A stretch of 64,000 nucleotides of DNA from Brevibacterium yomogidense (GCF_016107685.1 NZ_JABASY010000002.1:248001-312000), one strand, 5' to 3'; positions 30,181-39,145 are shown, counted from the first letter of the stretch. Made by a program: numbers and translations. Notes: generated by a model not told the origin, from the sequence alone.

Positions 30181-30205
30181 GGAGGCCCCTCAGTGGGACG
30201 AGCCC

Positions 30206-30649
30206 TCAGAGGAGGGGGCCGGGCGGCTGACGGTCGCCGTCTCCGGTGTTCACCATCGCGGTGGCGGCGCGCTGGAAGTAGTCCCACATGAGTTCGTCGT
30301 ACATGGGCGGCAGCGCGACGGCGTCCAGTGCTGCGCGCATGTGGGTGAGCCAGCGGTCGCGCGCGTCGAAGGTGACGGGGAACGGTGCGTGCCGCATGCG
30401 CAGGCGCGGGTGACCGCGCTGCTCGGAGTACGTGGTGGGTCCCCCGAAGTACTGCTCGAGGAAGGCCTGCAGGCGCCATTTCGCGCCGTCCAGCTCGAGC
30501 CCTTCGGGATACATCGCGATGAGCTCTTCGTCCTGGGCGACGCCGTCGTAGAACGCGTCGACGAGAGCGGTGAATGTCTCGTGTCCGCCGACGGAGTCGA
30601 AGACGCTCGACGGTCTGCCGACAGGGATGAGGGGGCGGGACGCGGTCAT
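30206..30649 (-). CDS. glbO: Truncated haemoglobin, group II (GlbO type)
   Basis: A 147-aa 2-on-2 globin that binds haem and O2, with roles proposed in O2 supply or NO and peroxide chemistry. Family residues include Tyr at the B10/CD1 region (YDGVAQDEELIAMYPE), the proximal His in the GHPRLRMRHAPFPV segment, and Trp G8 in RDRWLTHMR. It overlaps the mechanosensitive channel gene by 4 bases, so its translation depends on that gene. A weak imperfect hairpin (30184-30220) overlaps its 3' end. Confidence 0.93.
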   Translation of the reverse strand: MTASRPLIPVGRPSSVFDSVGGHETFTALVDAFYDGVAQDEELIAMYPEGLELDGAKWRLQAFLEQYFGGPTTYSEQRGHPRLRMRHAPFPVTFDARDRWLTHMRAALDAVALPPMYDELMWDYFQRAATAMVNTGDGDRQPPGPLL

Positions 30650-31812
30650 GTGGTGGACTCCTCGGAGGTATCGGCGGTGTCAGCGGCACGTTCGGCCGCC
30701 TTGCGTGTGGCGGTGGCGGCCGACGGTTCAGGCATCGTCCGGATGACGGCCTGGCTCCACGGTACCGACAGGCCGTGCGCGGCCATGTGCTGCTTGAACT
30801 CGCCGCGGAACGCGCGCCCCACCCCGAACTGCTCGCCGGGCTTCGTCTTGATCGTCACACGGATTGTGACGGCCTCGCCGGAGATCTCCTGCACCCCCAT
30901 GATGGTGGGTGTCTCGAGCATCGCGTCGTCGTACTCCGGGAACGCCCGCAGTGCGTCCGCGGAATCGTTGATGATCGTCGTGACGGTGTCCTCGTCCGCG
31001 TCGTACGGGAACGGGAGGTCGAGCAGAGCGTTGCCGAAGCCCTGGGAGAAGTTGCCCACCCGCAGGATCTCGCCGTTGCGCACGTGCCACAGGGTGCCGT
31101 CCAGGCTGCGGACCTTCGTGGTGCGCAGCCCCACCTCTTCGACAGTGCCGATCGCTTCGCCCACGTCGATGACGTCGCCGATCCCGTACTGGTCCTCGAT
31201 GACGATGAAGAAGCCTGCGAGGTAGTCCTTCACGAGAGTCTGAGCCCCGAAGCCCAGCGCGATGCCCGCGATGCCGGCCGACGCGAGCAGCGGGGCGAGG
31301 TCGAATCCCAGCTCCTGCAGGATCATGAGCGTCGTGAGGACCCAGATGATGATGACCGCGATGGATTTCAGGAGCGATCCGACGGTCGTGGAGCGCTGCG
31401 CGCGCCGGGTGCGGGCCGCAGCGTCCGCGGCGCCCGAATGTGCGCGGCTGCTGCTGGAGGAGGAGCGGCGACCGCGCTTCGTGTGGCCGTCGGCGATCGA
31501 CTGGGCGAAGCGGTGGATGAGCCGGCGCGCCACGAACGTGATGATGATCGCGACGACGACGATGAAGGCGATGCGGAGTCCGGGTCCGGTGAGGAATTCC
31601 AGACCGGAGGACGCGGACTTCTCGACACTGCGCTGCACGTCGTCGACGGTCACCGGCGAGGCGCTCGGTGAGGGCGGGGTCGTCGCCGCGTCCGTCGGGG
31701 CGGCGCTCTCAGCCGGTTCCGTGGCGGTGTCCGTCTGCGTGGAGGCCAGGATGCTCAGGGCGTTCCCGGTCAGCAGCGACGGAATGGTGTGGAGGAGAGG
31801 TGATGCAAGCAT
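30646..31812 (-). CDS. MscS-family mechanosensitive ion channel
   Basis: A 388-aa small-conductance mechanosensitive channel that opens on hypo-osmotic shock. A periplasmic Ser/Thr/Ala-rich N terminus (about 30-65) precedes membrane helices at about 77-95 and 145-165, and the pore helix region with LLASAGIAGIALGFGAQTLV (A/G pattern as in MscS TM3). The cytoplasmic beta domain follows, with the conserved FFIVIEDQYGIGDVI. The loop between the first helices is Arg/Ser-rich. The gene lies 38 bp downstream of pepN on the same strand and overlaps glbO. Confidence 0.9.
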   Translation of the reverse strand: MLASPLLHTIPSLLTGNALSILASTQTDTATEPAESAAPTDAATTPPSPSASPVTVDDVQRSVEKSASSGLEFLTGPGLRIAFIVVVAIIITFVARRLIHRFAQSIADGHTKRGRRSSSSSSRAHSGAADAAARTRRAQRSTTVGSLLKSIAVIIIWVLTTLMILQELGFDLAPLLASAGIAGIALGFGAQTLVKDYLAGFFIVIEDQYGIGDVIDVGEAIGTVEEVGLRTTKVRSLDGTLWHVRNGEILRVGNFSQGFGNALLDLPFPYDADEDTVTTIINDSADALRAFPEYDDAMLETPTIMGVQEISGEAVTIRVTIKTKPGEQFGVGRAFRGEFKQHMAAHGLSVPWSQAVIRTMPEPSAATATRKAAERAADTADTSEESTT

Positions 31813-31850
31813 ACGGACCCGAGGCTAACTCCGGTTCCTGGACGACGCAC

Positions 31851-34523
31851 TCAAGAATCCTCCGGTGTCTGAGGAGACGCTCCATCGCCCATCCCGACTG
31901 TCTGTGCGCGGAGTGCGCGCAGTGTCGTGTCGAGGTTCTCCCGCATGAGTCGCAGGAGTCCCTTGGGCGCCTTGGGGTGCGTCTCGATCCACGTCTCCGT
32001 CGCCCGGGCGGTGCGTTCCGACGCCGGTGGGTAGAGCCCGAGGGTGAGGGACTGCGCGATCTCGAGCGTGCGTGATTCCCACCACCCGGTGACTCTGTCG
32101 AAGTACTCACGGGAGAAGTCGGTGAGTGGGGATTCGGCGGCGATCAGAGTCCCATCGTCGTGCTCGATGCCGCGGGCGAAGCCCTGGGTGATCGCACCGA
32201 TCATCGCGTTGGGCAGCGAGCGGTCGTCCACGAGGTCCAGGAACGCCCGGGTCTTCGCTTCCGACGTGGATCGGGCCGCGGTCGCCGCGGCCGCTGCGCG
32301 CTGTCCGGCGGCGGTGTCGTCGGTGCGCAGATGTTCGGCGATCTGTGCGGCGGACCAGCGTCCGCCGGCGGCGAGCGCGGTGACGACGGTCCACGCGAGG
32401 TCCGTGTCGACGGTCAGGCCCGGAACGGCCGGCGCGCCGGTCTCGTGAGCGGACAGCACCTCCTCGAGCCGGTCCCAGTGGGAATCGGCCGAGGCGTGGC
32501 GGCAGAACGCCTGGAAGAGCTGCAGCTGCTGGTCCGACCCTGCCGGAACGGTGTCCGCACCGACGCACAGCTCCCACAGCCGGTCGGCGATGCGGGTGCG
32601 CAGCGCTTTCCGCCGCGTGTGCGGCACGTAGCAGTCGAGTGCCGTGGTCAGCTGGCGCAGCTGGACGAGCAGGCCGGAGGAGTGCGTGATCGCCGGCAGG
32701 TGGTCGTGGAGCAGTTCGACGTAGTGGGCGGCCGCGAGCTCACCATCGCGCACCATGTCCCAGATCGAGGACAGGACGACCAGCTGGGTGAGCGAATCGT
32801 CGAAGCCGCCGATGTGGGCGAGCACCTGCTCGAGCGAGCCCTCGTCCAACCGGATCTTCGCGTAGGTGAGGTCGCTGTGGTTGGGGACGACGACCTCGGC
32901 GGCGGAGGCTCCTTCCGGCAGCGGGACGTCGACGGCCTCGCCGTCCAGGTCCGTGTCCACGGACGCCAGCCGGACGAACCGGCCGTCTTCGCCCAGACGG
33001 TAGAAGCCGACGCCCACGCGGTGGGGGCGGAGGCTGGGGACGGGCTGCCCGGGGATGACGTGCGGCTCCTGCGTGAGGGTGAGTGACGTGAGAGACCCGG
33101 CGGCGTCGCGGACGGGCAGAGCTCGGATGATGTTGACCCCGGACTCCTCGAGCCACAGCTGCGACCATGCACGGAGGTCGCGGCCGGACGCCTCCTCCAG
33201 GGGGCGGAGCAGGTCGCTCAGCTCCGTGTTCGCCCACGCGTGCTCGTGGAAGTAGCTGCGCAGCCCCGTGAAGAACTCGTCACGCCCCACGTAGGCGACG
33301 AGCGCACCCAGGACCGCGGCACCCTTCGCGTAGGTGATGCCGTCGAAGTTCACCTCGACGTCCTCGAGGTCCTCGATCTGCGCGACGATCGGATGGGTCG
33401 ACGGCAGCTGGTCCTGCCGGTAGGCCCACGACTTCTCCAGCGTGGCGAACGTGGTCCAGGCGTCCGTGAACTCGGTGGCCTCCGCCGCGGCGAGCGTCGA
33501 CATGAACTCCGCGAACGACTCATTCAGCCACAGGTCGTTCCACCAGCGCATCGTCACGAGGTTGCCGAACCACATGTGGGCCAGCTCGTGGAGGATCGTC
33601 ACGGCACGCCGTTCGACCATCGCGCGGGTGGGGCGGGAGCGGAAGACGTAGTTCTCGAGGAACGTGACGGCCCCCGCGTTCTCCATCGCGCCCGCGTTGA
33701 ACTCCGGGACGAACAGCTGGTCGTACTTCTCGAACGGGTAGGGCACCCCGAACTGCGATTCGAAGAAGGAGAAGCCGGCGCGGGTGAGCGCGAAGAGGCG
33801 CTCCGCGTCGAGGTGCTCGGCCAGGGAGGCGCGGCAGTAGACGCCCAGTGGCACCTCGGCGCCGTCCGCACTCGTGAGGGAGGAGTGGACCGACGAATAC
33901 GGTCCGGCGATGATGGCGGTGATGTAGCTCGAGATCCGGGCCGTGGGCGCGAACTGCCACACGGACAGTCCGGTCCCGTCGATGCCCAGCCCCTGGGTGA
34001 GCGAGTGCTGCCCGGCTTCGTCCGCGTGGGGCGTGGGGGAGTTGCTCACGACAGTCCAGTGCGACGGTGCCAAGACGGTGAACGTGAAGGACGCCTTGAG
34101 GTCCGGCTGCTCGAACACCGCGAAGACGCGGCGGGCGTCTGGCACCTCGAACTGGGTGTAGAGGTAGGTCTCGCCGTCGACCGGGTCGAGGAAGCGGTGC
34201 ATCCCCTCGCCGGTGTTCATGTAGGAGAACTGGCCGTCGACGGTGAGGACGTTGTCCTCCGCCAGGTGCGACAGGGTGATCCTGCCATCCGTGACGAACT
34301 GCTCCGGCTCCAGCTCCTCGCCGTTGAGGACGAGCCGGTCGACCCGGTCGCAGATCGCGTCGATGAACGTCCCGTCGCGGGTGGCGGAGGAGAACGCCAC
34401 CGTCGTGACGGAGCGGAAGGTCGGCCCCTTCCCGTCGAGGACGAGGGTGACATCGTAGGAGCGCACATTCAGAGACGCCGCGCGGTCGCGTGCTTCTGCG
34501 CGGGTGAGATTGTGCTGGGGCAT
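31851..34523 (-). CDS. pepN: Aminopeptidase N (M1 family)
   Basis: Zinc aminopeptidase that removes N-terminal residues from peptides. The 890-aa protein has the substrate motif GAMEN (in FNAGAMENAGA) and the zinc site HELAH with the downstream Glu in NESFAEF. A C-terminal helical ERAP1-like domain fills the last 350 residues. ATG 34523 follows GGAGGACC; an upstream in-frame start at 34565 is less likely. It heads the minus-strand set pepN-mscS-glbO and is divergent from the Rv2466c-type gene. Confidence 0.95.
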   Translation of the reverse strand: MPQHNLTRAEARDRAASLNVRSYDVTLVLDGKGPTFRSVTTVAFSSATRDGTFIDAICDRVDRLVLNGEELEPEQFVTDGRITLSHLAEDNVLTVDGQFSYMNTGEGMHRFLDPVDGETYLYTQFEVPDARRVFAVFEQPDLKASFTFTVLAPSHWTVVSNSPTPHADEAGQHSLTQGLGIDGTGLSVWQFAPTARISSYITAIIAGPYSSVHSSLTSADGAEVPLGVYCRASLAEHLDAERLFALTRAGFSFFESQFGVPYPFEKYDQLFVPEFNAGAMENAGAVTFLENYVFRSRPTRAMVERRAVTILHELAHMWFGNLVTMRWWNDLWLNESFAEFMSTLAAAEATEFTDAWTTFATLEKSWAYRQDQLPSTHPIVAQIEDLEDVEVNFDGITYAKGAAVLGALVAYVGRDEFFTGLRSYFHEHAWANTELSDLLRPLEEASGRDLRAWSQLWLEESGVNIIRALPVRDAAGSLTSLTLTQEPHVIPGQPVPSLRPHRVGVGFYRLGEDGRFVRLASVDTDLDGEAVDVPLPEGASAAEVVVPNHSDLTYAKIRLDEGSLEQVLAHIGGFDDSLTQLVVLSSIWDMVRDGELAAAHYVELLHDHLPAITHSSGLLVQLRQLTTALDCYVPHTRRKALRTRIADRLWELCVGADTVPAGSDQQLQLFQAFCRHASADSHWDRLEEVLSAHETGAPAVPGLTVDTDLAWTVVTALAAGGRWSAAQIAEHLRTDDTAAGQRAAAAATAARSTSEAKTRAFLDLVDDRSLPNAMIGAITQGFARGIEHDDGTLIAAESPLTDFSREYFDRVTGWWESRTLEIAQSLTLGLYPPASERTARATETWIETHPKAPKGLLRLMRENLDTTLRALRAQTVGMGDGASPQTPEDS

Positions 34524-34605
34524 TCGGTCCTCCGGTCGACGGCTGCAACTGTGTCCGTGTCGCACTCATTCTGTCATGCAAGGAGCCATGCGCGGTGGGC
34601 ACGCG

Positions 34606-34611
34606 TAGGCT
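34606..34611 (+). promoter_or_regulatory. Candidate -10 of the Rv2466c-type gene
   Basis: TAGGCT followed by GGAGGG, about 40 bp before the GTG at 34651, within the 127-bp divergent region shared with pepN. No -35 recognised. Confidence 0.4.
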
Positions 34612-34650
34612 GGAGGGACAAGCAATCGATCGATCCTCTGGGAGGGGACT

Positions 34651-35259
34651 GTGGCCGCTGAGACTCTGGATTTCTGGTTCGACCCGATCTGCCCGTGGGC
34701 GTGGATGACGTCGCGCTGGGCGCTCGAGGTGGAGAAGGTTCGTGACGTCGAGGTGGTCTTCCACCAGATGAGCCTCTCCGTCCTCAATGAGGGCAACGAG
34801 GACCTGCCGGACGATTACAGGGAGTCGATGGCGGAGGCGATCAAGCCCGCGCGTGTCATCACAGCGGCGCGCGTGGAGCACGGCGAGAGCGTCCTCCGTG
34901 ACCTCTACACCGCGATCGGCACCCGTATCCACCCCGGCGAGGAGAAGGACTGGATGAAGGCGGTCGCGGAGGCGCTCGACGAGGTCGGTCTTCCGGCGAG
35001 CCTGCTCGAGGCCGCGGATTCTGACGCGTACGACGCGCAGCTGCGCGAGTCCCACCACGAGGGGATCTCGAAGGTCGGTGAGGACGTGGGCACCCCGGTC
35101 GTCGCGGTCGGCGATGTGGCGTTCTTCGGTCCCGTCATCTCGCCCGCGCCCAAGGGCGAGGACGCCGGTCGCCTGTACGACGGCGTGTACGCCGCCGCGA
35201 GCATCCCCGGCTTCTACGAGCTCAAGCGCACCCGCACGACCGGTCCGATCTTCGACTGA
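34651..35259 (+). CDS. DsbA-family oxidoreductase related to mycothiol-dependent Rv2466c
   Basis: A 202-aa thioredoxin-fold protein with a helical insert. The start LDFWFDPICPWAWMTSRW and the order next to pepN and rpiB match the Rv2466c family, whose member in M. tuberculosis is a mycothiol-dependent nitroreductase. The active-site motif is CPWA: Cys14 is kept but the second Cys is Ala. The cis-Pro loop is present as GTPVVAV. A single Cys fits a monothiol mechanism using mycothiol; that is inference. GTG start at 34651 with GGAGGGG upstream. Confidence 0.85.
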   Translation: MAAETLDFWFDPICPWAWMTSRWALEVEKVRDVEVVFHQMSLSVLNEGNEDLPDDYRESMAEAIKPARVITAARVEHGESVLRDLYTAIGTRIHPGEEKDWMKAVAEALDEVGLPASLLEAADSDAYDAQLRESHHEGISKVGEDVGTPVVAVGDVAFFGPVISPAPKGEDAGRLYDGVYAAASIPGFYELKRTRTTGPIFD

Positions 35260-35347
35260 CCGAGGCTGTGCCCTACCGGTGTCGGCCGACCCTCACTCAC
35301 CATCCTCACTCACCACCTCGCCTGACCCCCTGACCGAAAGGACCGCC

Positions 35348-35806
35348 ATGGAGATCCACCTGGGCACCGACCACGCCGGATACGACTTCAAGGAGGCGCT
35401 CAAGGAGCACCTCACAGCCGCAGGACACGACGTCGTCGACCACGGGGCGCTGGAGTACGACGCGCTGGACGACTACCCGTCGTTCTGCATCGCCGCCGCC
35501 GAGGCCGTGGTCGCCGCCCGCGGCACCGGCACCGACGCACTGGGAGTCGTCATCGGCGGGTCCGGCAACGGCGAGCAGATCGCGGCGAACAAGGTGAAAG
35601 GGGCCCGTTGCGCCCTGGCGTGGAACACGGACATCGCGAAGCTCGCCCGTGAGCACAACGACGCGTGGCTCGTGTCTGTGGGCGCACGCCAGCACGAAGA
35701 GGAGGAGGCGCTCGCGATCGTCGACGCCTTCATCGCGACCCCGTACAGCGGCGACGATCGCCACACGCGTCGGATCCGCCAGATCGGGGACTACGAAGGA
35801 CGCTGA
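35348..35806 (+). CDS. rpiB: Ribose-5-phosphate isomerase B
   Basis: Interconverts ribose-5-phosphate and ribulose-5-phosphate in the pentose phosphate pathway. The 152-aa protein has TDHAGYDFKE at the start and the active-site loop GGSGNGEQIAANK. Glu76 in that loop is the actinobacterial-type catalytic base; E. coli RpiB uses Cys. The ATG at 35348 follows GAAAGGACC. It converges on ogt; an imperfect hairpin (35808-35859) between them may end both transcripts. Confidence 0.95.
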   Translation: MEIHLGTDHAGYDFKEALKEHLTAAGHDVVDHGALEYDALDDYPSFCIAAAEAVVAARGTGTDALGVVIGGSGNGEQIAANKVKGARCALAWNTDIAKLAREHNDAWLVSVGARQHEEEEALAIVDAFIATPYSGDDRHTRRIRQIGDYEGR

Positions 35807-35844
35807 GCGGGAGGCGCGTGCCGTGGGCTCGCGCGGGAGCGGAC

Positions 35845-36375
35845 TTACGCGCCCTCCCGCGTGAGCAGGCTCAGCTTGATGTCCAACCCGTAGCGGAAGC
35901 CTCCCAGTGAGCCGTCCGTGCGGACGATCCTGTGGCACGGGACGAAGAGCGCCGCGGCGTTGAGAGCGCACGCCCCTGCTGCGGCGCGGACGGCTGCGGG
36001 CCGGCCGGCGGCCTCGGCGTACTCGGTGTACGTGAGGACCGACCCGGCGGGTACCTCCCGCAGGACGTCCCACGCGTGCGTGCGGAACTCACCGGACTGC
36101 TGGACCACGGGGACCCGGGCCGGGGCGGCGAGGTCACCTGCGTAGTAGCCGCGGACGGCCTCGGCGGCGGAGGCGGCGACGGCTTGCATCCCGTCGGTCG
36201 ACCCTGCCGCGCCTGTCGTGATGGCCGTCGGCCGCAGCGAGGGGTGGACGAGGGCGACGAGGGCATCCGGGTCGGCCGTCCAACCGGAGGCGAGCACGGA
36301 GTGATCGGACACGACGGCGGTGAACGGGCCGTCCGGGGTGTCGATCGTGGTGGCGAGCGCGCTGCGCGAGTTCAT
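35845..36375 (-). CDS. ogt: Methylated-DNA-protein cysteine methyltransferase
   Basis: Suicide repair enzyme that takes the methyl group from O6-methylguanine onto its own cysteine. The 176-aa product has the PCHRIV motif with acceptor Cys147 and the downstream GFRYGLDIK segment. The ATG at 36375 follows AAAGGACT and overlaps the stop of the ada/alkA gene by 4 bases, so both alkylation-repair enzymes are translated together. Confidence 0.94.
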   Translation of the reverse strand: MNSRSALATTIDTPDGPFTAVVSDHSVLASGWTADPDALVALVHPSLRPTAITTGAAGSTDGMQAVAASAAEAVRGYYAGDLAAPARVPVVQQSGEFRTHAWDVLREVPAGSVLTYTEYAEAAGRPAAVRAAAGACALNAAALFVPCHRIVRTDGSLGGFRYGLDIKLSLLTREGA

Positions 36376-38066
36376 CGCGAGTCCTTTCGTGGGGGAGCCG
36401 TGGGCGAGGGGGCCGAAGGTCCGGGGTCGGCGTTGGTGCGCCACAGCCGGACGACGGCGTAGGAGCGCCACGGGGACCAGCGGGCGGAGCGCTCGTCGAG
36501 GTCATCCGTGAACCGCAGGGAGCGGCTGGCGGCTGCGAGTGCGGCGTCGCCGGGCAGCCAGACGTCGGGATCGCCCAACATGCGCATCGTGACGTATGCG
36601 GCGGTCCACGGGCCGATCCCCGGCCGGGTGACGAGTGCCGAACGCATCTCAGCGGCTTCCATGCCGACGTGGAGGGTGAGCGTGCCATCCGACAGGGCAG
36701 TGGCGAGGGAGTGGATCGTCGCGAGCGACCGTCGTGGCAGCCGCAGCGGGCGGGCAGGGTCCAGGGGCGTCTCCGCGGGGACGGGGAGGACGGCCTCGGC
36801 GATCTGCGCAGGCGTCGGGAAGAGGGTTGTGAGACCGGGCGCCGCGGTGTCGACGGGAGTCCCCGCGTGGGAGGCGAGCCTGCCCAGATGCGTGCGGGCG
36901 GCTGCGACGGAGATCTGCTGCCCGATCACGGCGCGCACGACGAGTTCGTGCGGATCGACGGCACCGGGGACGCGCACCCCCGGTACCGCGGAGACCAGGG
37001 GAGCCAGCAGCGGATCCTCGGCCAGGACGGCGTCTGCGGCGGTCGGATCCGCGTCGAGGTCGAGCATCCGCCGCAGACGGCTGATCACTGTGGGGACGTC
37101 CGCCAGCGACGTGACGGCGAGATGCGCACGCACCGTCCAACGAGCGTGGGGTGGTGCGGGCTGGGCGGTGGCGACGACCTCGGCGACGGCGGGCCCGTGC
37201 GGCAGGGACAGGGTGCGTGCATAGCGGAGCTGCGCGGGGTCGGTGAGGTCCGCGACCTCGACTCCCGGGATGGCGCGGACCGCGAGGAAGCCGAAGGTCC
37301 CCGGCGCATCGAACGGCTCCCGCACCGGCAGGTCCACGGACAGGCGGACGGACGACGCTGCTGTGGGCTGATCTGGCGCGGCGGGCTGGTCAGACTGCGT
37401 GGACTGGGAGGGCGTGGCGCCCCGGGGCCGCCTGCGGCGTGCACGCAGCTCCCCGGGCGTGATGTCGAAGACCGCACGGATCGTGTCGTTGAACTGCCGG
37501 ATGGAGCCGAATCCGGCGGCGAAGGCGATGTCGGCCAGCGGCAGGTCCGTCGCCGTCGCCAGGGTGCGGGCCGTCTGTGCGCGGTGGGCGCGGGCCAGGG
37601 CGAGGGGCCCTGCGCCCAGCTCAGCCGTGAGGAGGCGGGTGAGGTGTCGCGGTGTGAAGCCCAGCTGCCTCGCGAGTCCGGCGACACCCTCCCGGTCCAC
37701 GACGCCGTCGCCGATGAGCCGCATCGTCCGCGCGGCAACGTCGCTGCGGAGGTTCCAGGCGGGCGTGCCGGGGACTGCCCCCGGGAGGCAGCGGCGGCAC
37801 GCGCGGAAGCCCGCCTCGTGCGCGGCGGCTGAGGTGAGGAGGAAGACGACGTTGCCCGGCTTCGGCGTGAGCGCCGGGCAGGACGGCCGGCAGTAGATGC
37901 CCGTCGATGTGACCCCGGTGACGAACTGGCCGTCGAAGCGGGCGTCACGCGCACTGATCGCCCGGTAGCGCTCCGCGAACCCCGCATCGCCCTCCGCGCA
38001 CACGGGTGCGGTGGGCGCGACGGTGACCGCCGAGGTGCGCGCCGTGTCCCGCGCTGTCGTCTTCAT
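36372..38066 (-). CDS. Ada regulator/AlkA glycosylase fusion
   Basis: A 564-aa fusion combining the sensor and the repair enzyme of the adaptive response. The N-terminal Ada zinc domain carries Cys59, Cys63, Cys90 and Cys93; Cys59 is the expected methyl acceptor from DNA phosphotriesters. An AraC-type helix-turn-helix follows (about 105-195). The C-terminal half is AlkA-like, with an HhH segment RPGIGPWTAAYV and the catalytic Asp near DVWLPGDAAL. ATG 38066 has GGAGGT directly before it (no spacer); TTG 38078 is the alternative. Related to M. tuberculosis Rv1317c from memory. It may autoregulate the ada/alkA-ogt pair. Confidence 0.92.
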   Translation of the reverse strand: MKTTARDTARTSAVTVAPTAPVCAEGDAGFAERYRAISARDARFDGQFVTGVTSTGIYCRPSCPALTPKPGNVVFLLTSAAAHEAGFRACRRCLPGAVPGTPAWNLRSDVAARTMRLIGDGVVDREGVAGLARQLGFTPRHLTRLLTAELGAGPLALARAHRAQTARTLATATDLPLADIAFAAGFGSIRQFNDTIRAVFDITPGELRARRRRPRGATPSQSTQSDQPAAPDQPTAASSVRLSVDLPVREPFDAPGTFGFLAVRAIPGVEVADLTDPAQLRYARTLSLPHGPAVAEVVATAQPAPPHARWTVRAHLAVTSLADVPTVISRLRRMLDLDADPTAADAVLAEDPLLAPLVSAVPGVRVPGAVDPHELVVRAVIGQQISVAAARTHLGRLASHAGTPVDTAAPGLTTLFPTPAQIAEAVLPVPAETPLDPARPLRLPRRSLATIHSLATALSDGTLTLHVGMEAAEMRSALVTRPGIGPWTAAYVTMRMLGDPDVWLPGDAALAAASRSLRFTDDLDERSARWSPWRSYAVVRLWRTNADPGPSAPSPTAPPRKDSR

Positions 38067-38121
38067 ACCTCCAGTCAAGCATGGGCCGGCGGGCCCGGCT
38101 AGCGGATTTCGGACATGACTG

Positions 38122-38970
38122 TCAGTACCAGAAGAACGGCAGCCACTGAGGATGGTGCGCGTGGACGATCGAGCAGAACACGATGAAGTCGAAGAGCAGG
38201 TGGACCGTGATCGTGTACGGAAGGGAGCGCGACTTCGTGAAGACGACGGCCTGGACGAGTGCGAACGGGATCGTGAGCAGCGGCCCCCAGGACCGGTAGC
38301 CCAGCTCCCACAGGAAGCTCACGAAGATGACCGACGTGAGGACGTTCGCCGTCCAGAACGGGAAGTGGCGCCGCAGAAGGGTGAAGATCATGCAGATGAA
38401 GAACAGCTCGTCCCAGATCCCCACCGCGTTCACGCCGATGAAGAGCCGCCCGATCTCACTGGGGGATTCCACGGCGGGCCAGTTGAGGTAGGCGCCGGAG
38501 TGGATGAAGTACCGCGGCAGGATGAACCAGGCGGCGAGGAGGACGAAGACCAGCCACCCCCACTCCAACACAGACCAGGGCTGTCCGCGACGGCGCGGAT
38601 AGCGGATCGCGTCATCGCGCAGCACTGTGCGGTGGAGAGCGTACGGCACGACGACCGCAGCGCTCAGCACGGCGCCCATGAGGAAGAAATGGGGCCACGA
38701 GATATCCGCCGCGACGGAGATCGTGTCCACGATGGCGAGCCCCAGGGCGATGAGCCCGAGGTCCCGACCCAGCGGACGCGACGCGAGGAGGCCCAGCCCC
38801 ACGCCCGCGAGGAGGGGCACGTAGCCCCACGGGGTGAGGAGGCCGAAGAGGAGCACCGCTGCGGCGGCGACGAGTGCGGCGGCAAGACCACCCGTGCTCA
38901 CGGTGGGCAGCGGTACGGGCGGACCGAGGACAGGAGACGGTGTGTTCTCCCGAGAGGCGGCGGCGTCCAT
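38122..38970 (-). CDS. CPBP-like intramembrane protease homologue
   Basis: A 282-aa protein with about eight membrane helices. The C-terminal half resembles CPBP (CAAX/bacteriocin-processing) proteases: motif 1 region GIWDELFFICMIFTLLRRH, motif 2-like FVSFLWELGYRSW and the final HLLFDFIVF. The usual EExxxR pair reads DE here, so activity is uncertain. The gene lies 55 bp upstream of ada/alkA on the same strand and may share its transcript. No secretion or immunity cluster is nearby. Confidence 0.7.
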   Translation of the reverse strand: MDAAASRENTPSPVLGPPVPLPTVSTGGLAAALVAAAAVLLFGLLTPWGYVPLLAGVGLGLLASRPLGRDLGLIALGLAIVDTISVAADISWPHFFLMGAVLSAAVVVPYALHRTVLRDDAIRYPRRRGQPWSVLEWGWLVFVLLAAWFILPRYFIHSGAYLNWPAVESPSEIGRLFIGVNAVGIWDELFFICMIFTLLRRHFPFWTANVLTSVIFVSFLWELGYRSWGPLLTIPFALVQAVVFTKSRSLPYTITVHLLFDFIVFCSIVHAHHPQWLPFFWY

Positions 38971-39027
38971 GCACTCAGCCTACGATCCCGGAGGCGCAGG
39001 GAGCCTCGCGAGGCCGGTTCGTGAATG

Positions 39028-39057
39028 ACGGAAGCCGCTGGCACCAGCGGCTTCCGT
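39028..39057 (-). terminator. Terminator of tRNA-Gly
   Basis: A 13-bp perfect stem (39028-39040 with 39045-39057) with a 4-nt loop starts 6 bases beyond the 3' end of tRNA-Gly on the minus strand. Confidence 0.65.
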
Positions 39058-39062
39058 GTCGG

Positions 39063-39133
39063 AGGGGATGACGGGAATCGAACCCGCACCATCAGTTTGG
39101 AAGACTGAGGCTCTACCATTGAGCTACATCCCC
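39063..39133 (-). tRNA. tRNA-Gly (anticodon TCC)
   Basis: 71-nt cloverleaf on the minus strand: acceptor GGGGATG with CATCCCC, D arm GCTC/GAGC, anticodon loop CTTCCAA with TCC, T arm with GGTTCGATTCC. CCA is not encoded. It reads GGA and GGG. Its own promoter and terminator are both visible. Confidence 0.95.
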
Positions 39134-39145
39134 GAACAGGGCACA

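Noticed and set aside
31368..31628. Ser/Arg-rich minus-strand frame inside mscS
   Set aside because: A shadow of the mscS coding strand in another frame with no start signal.
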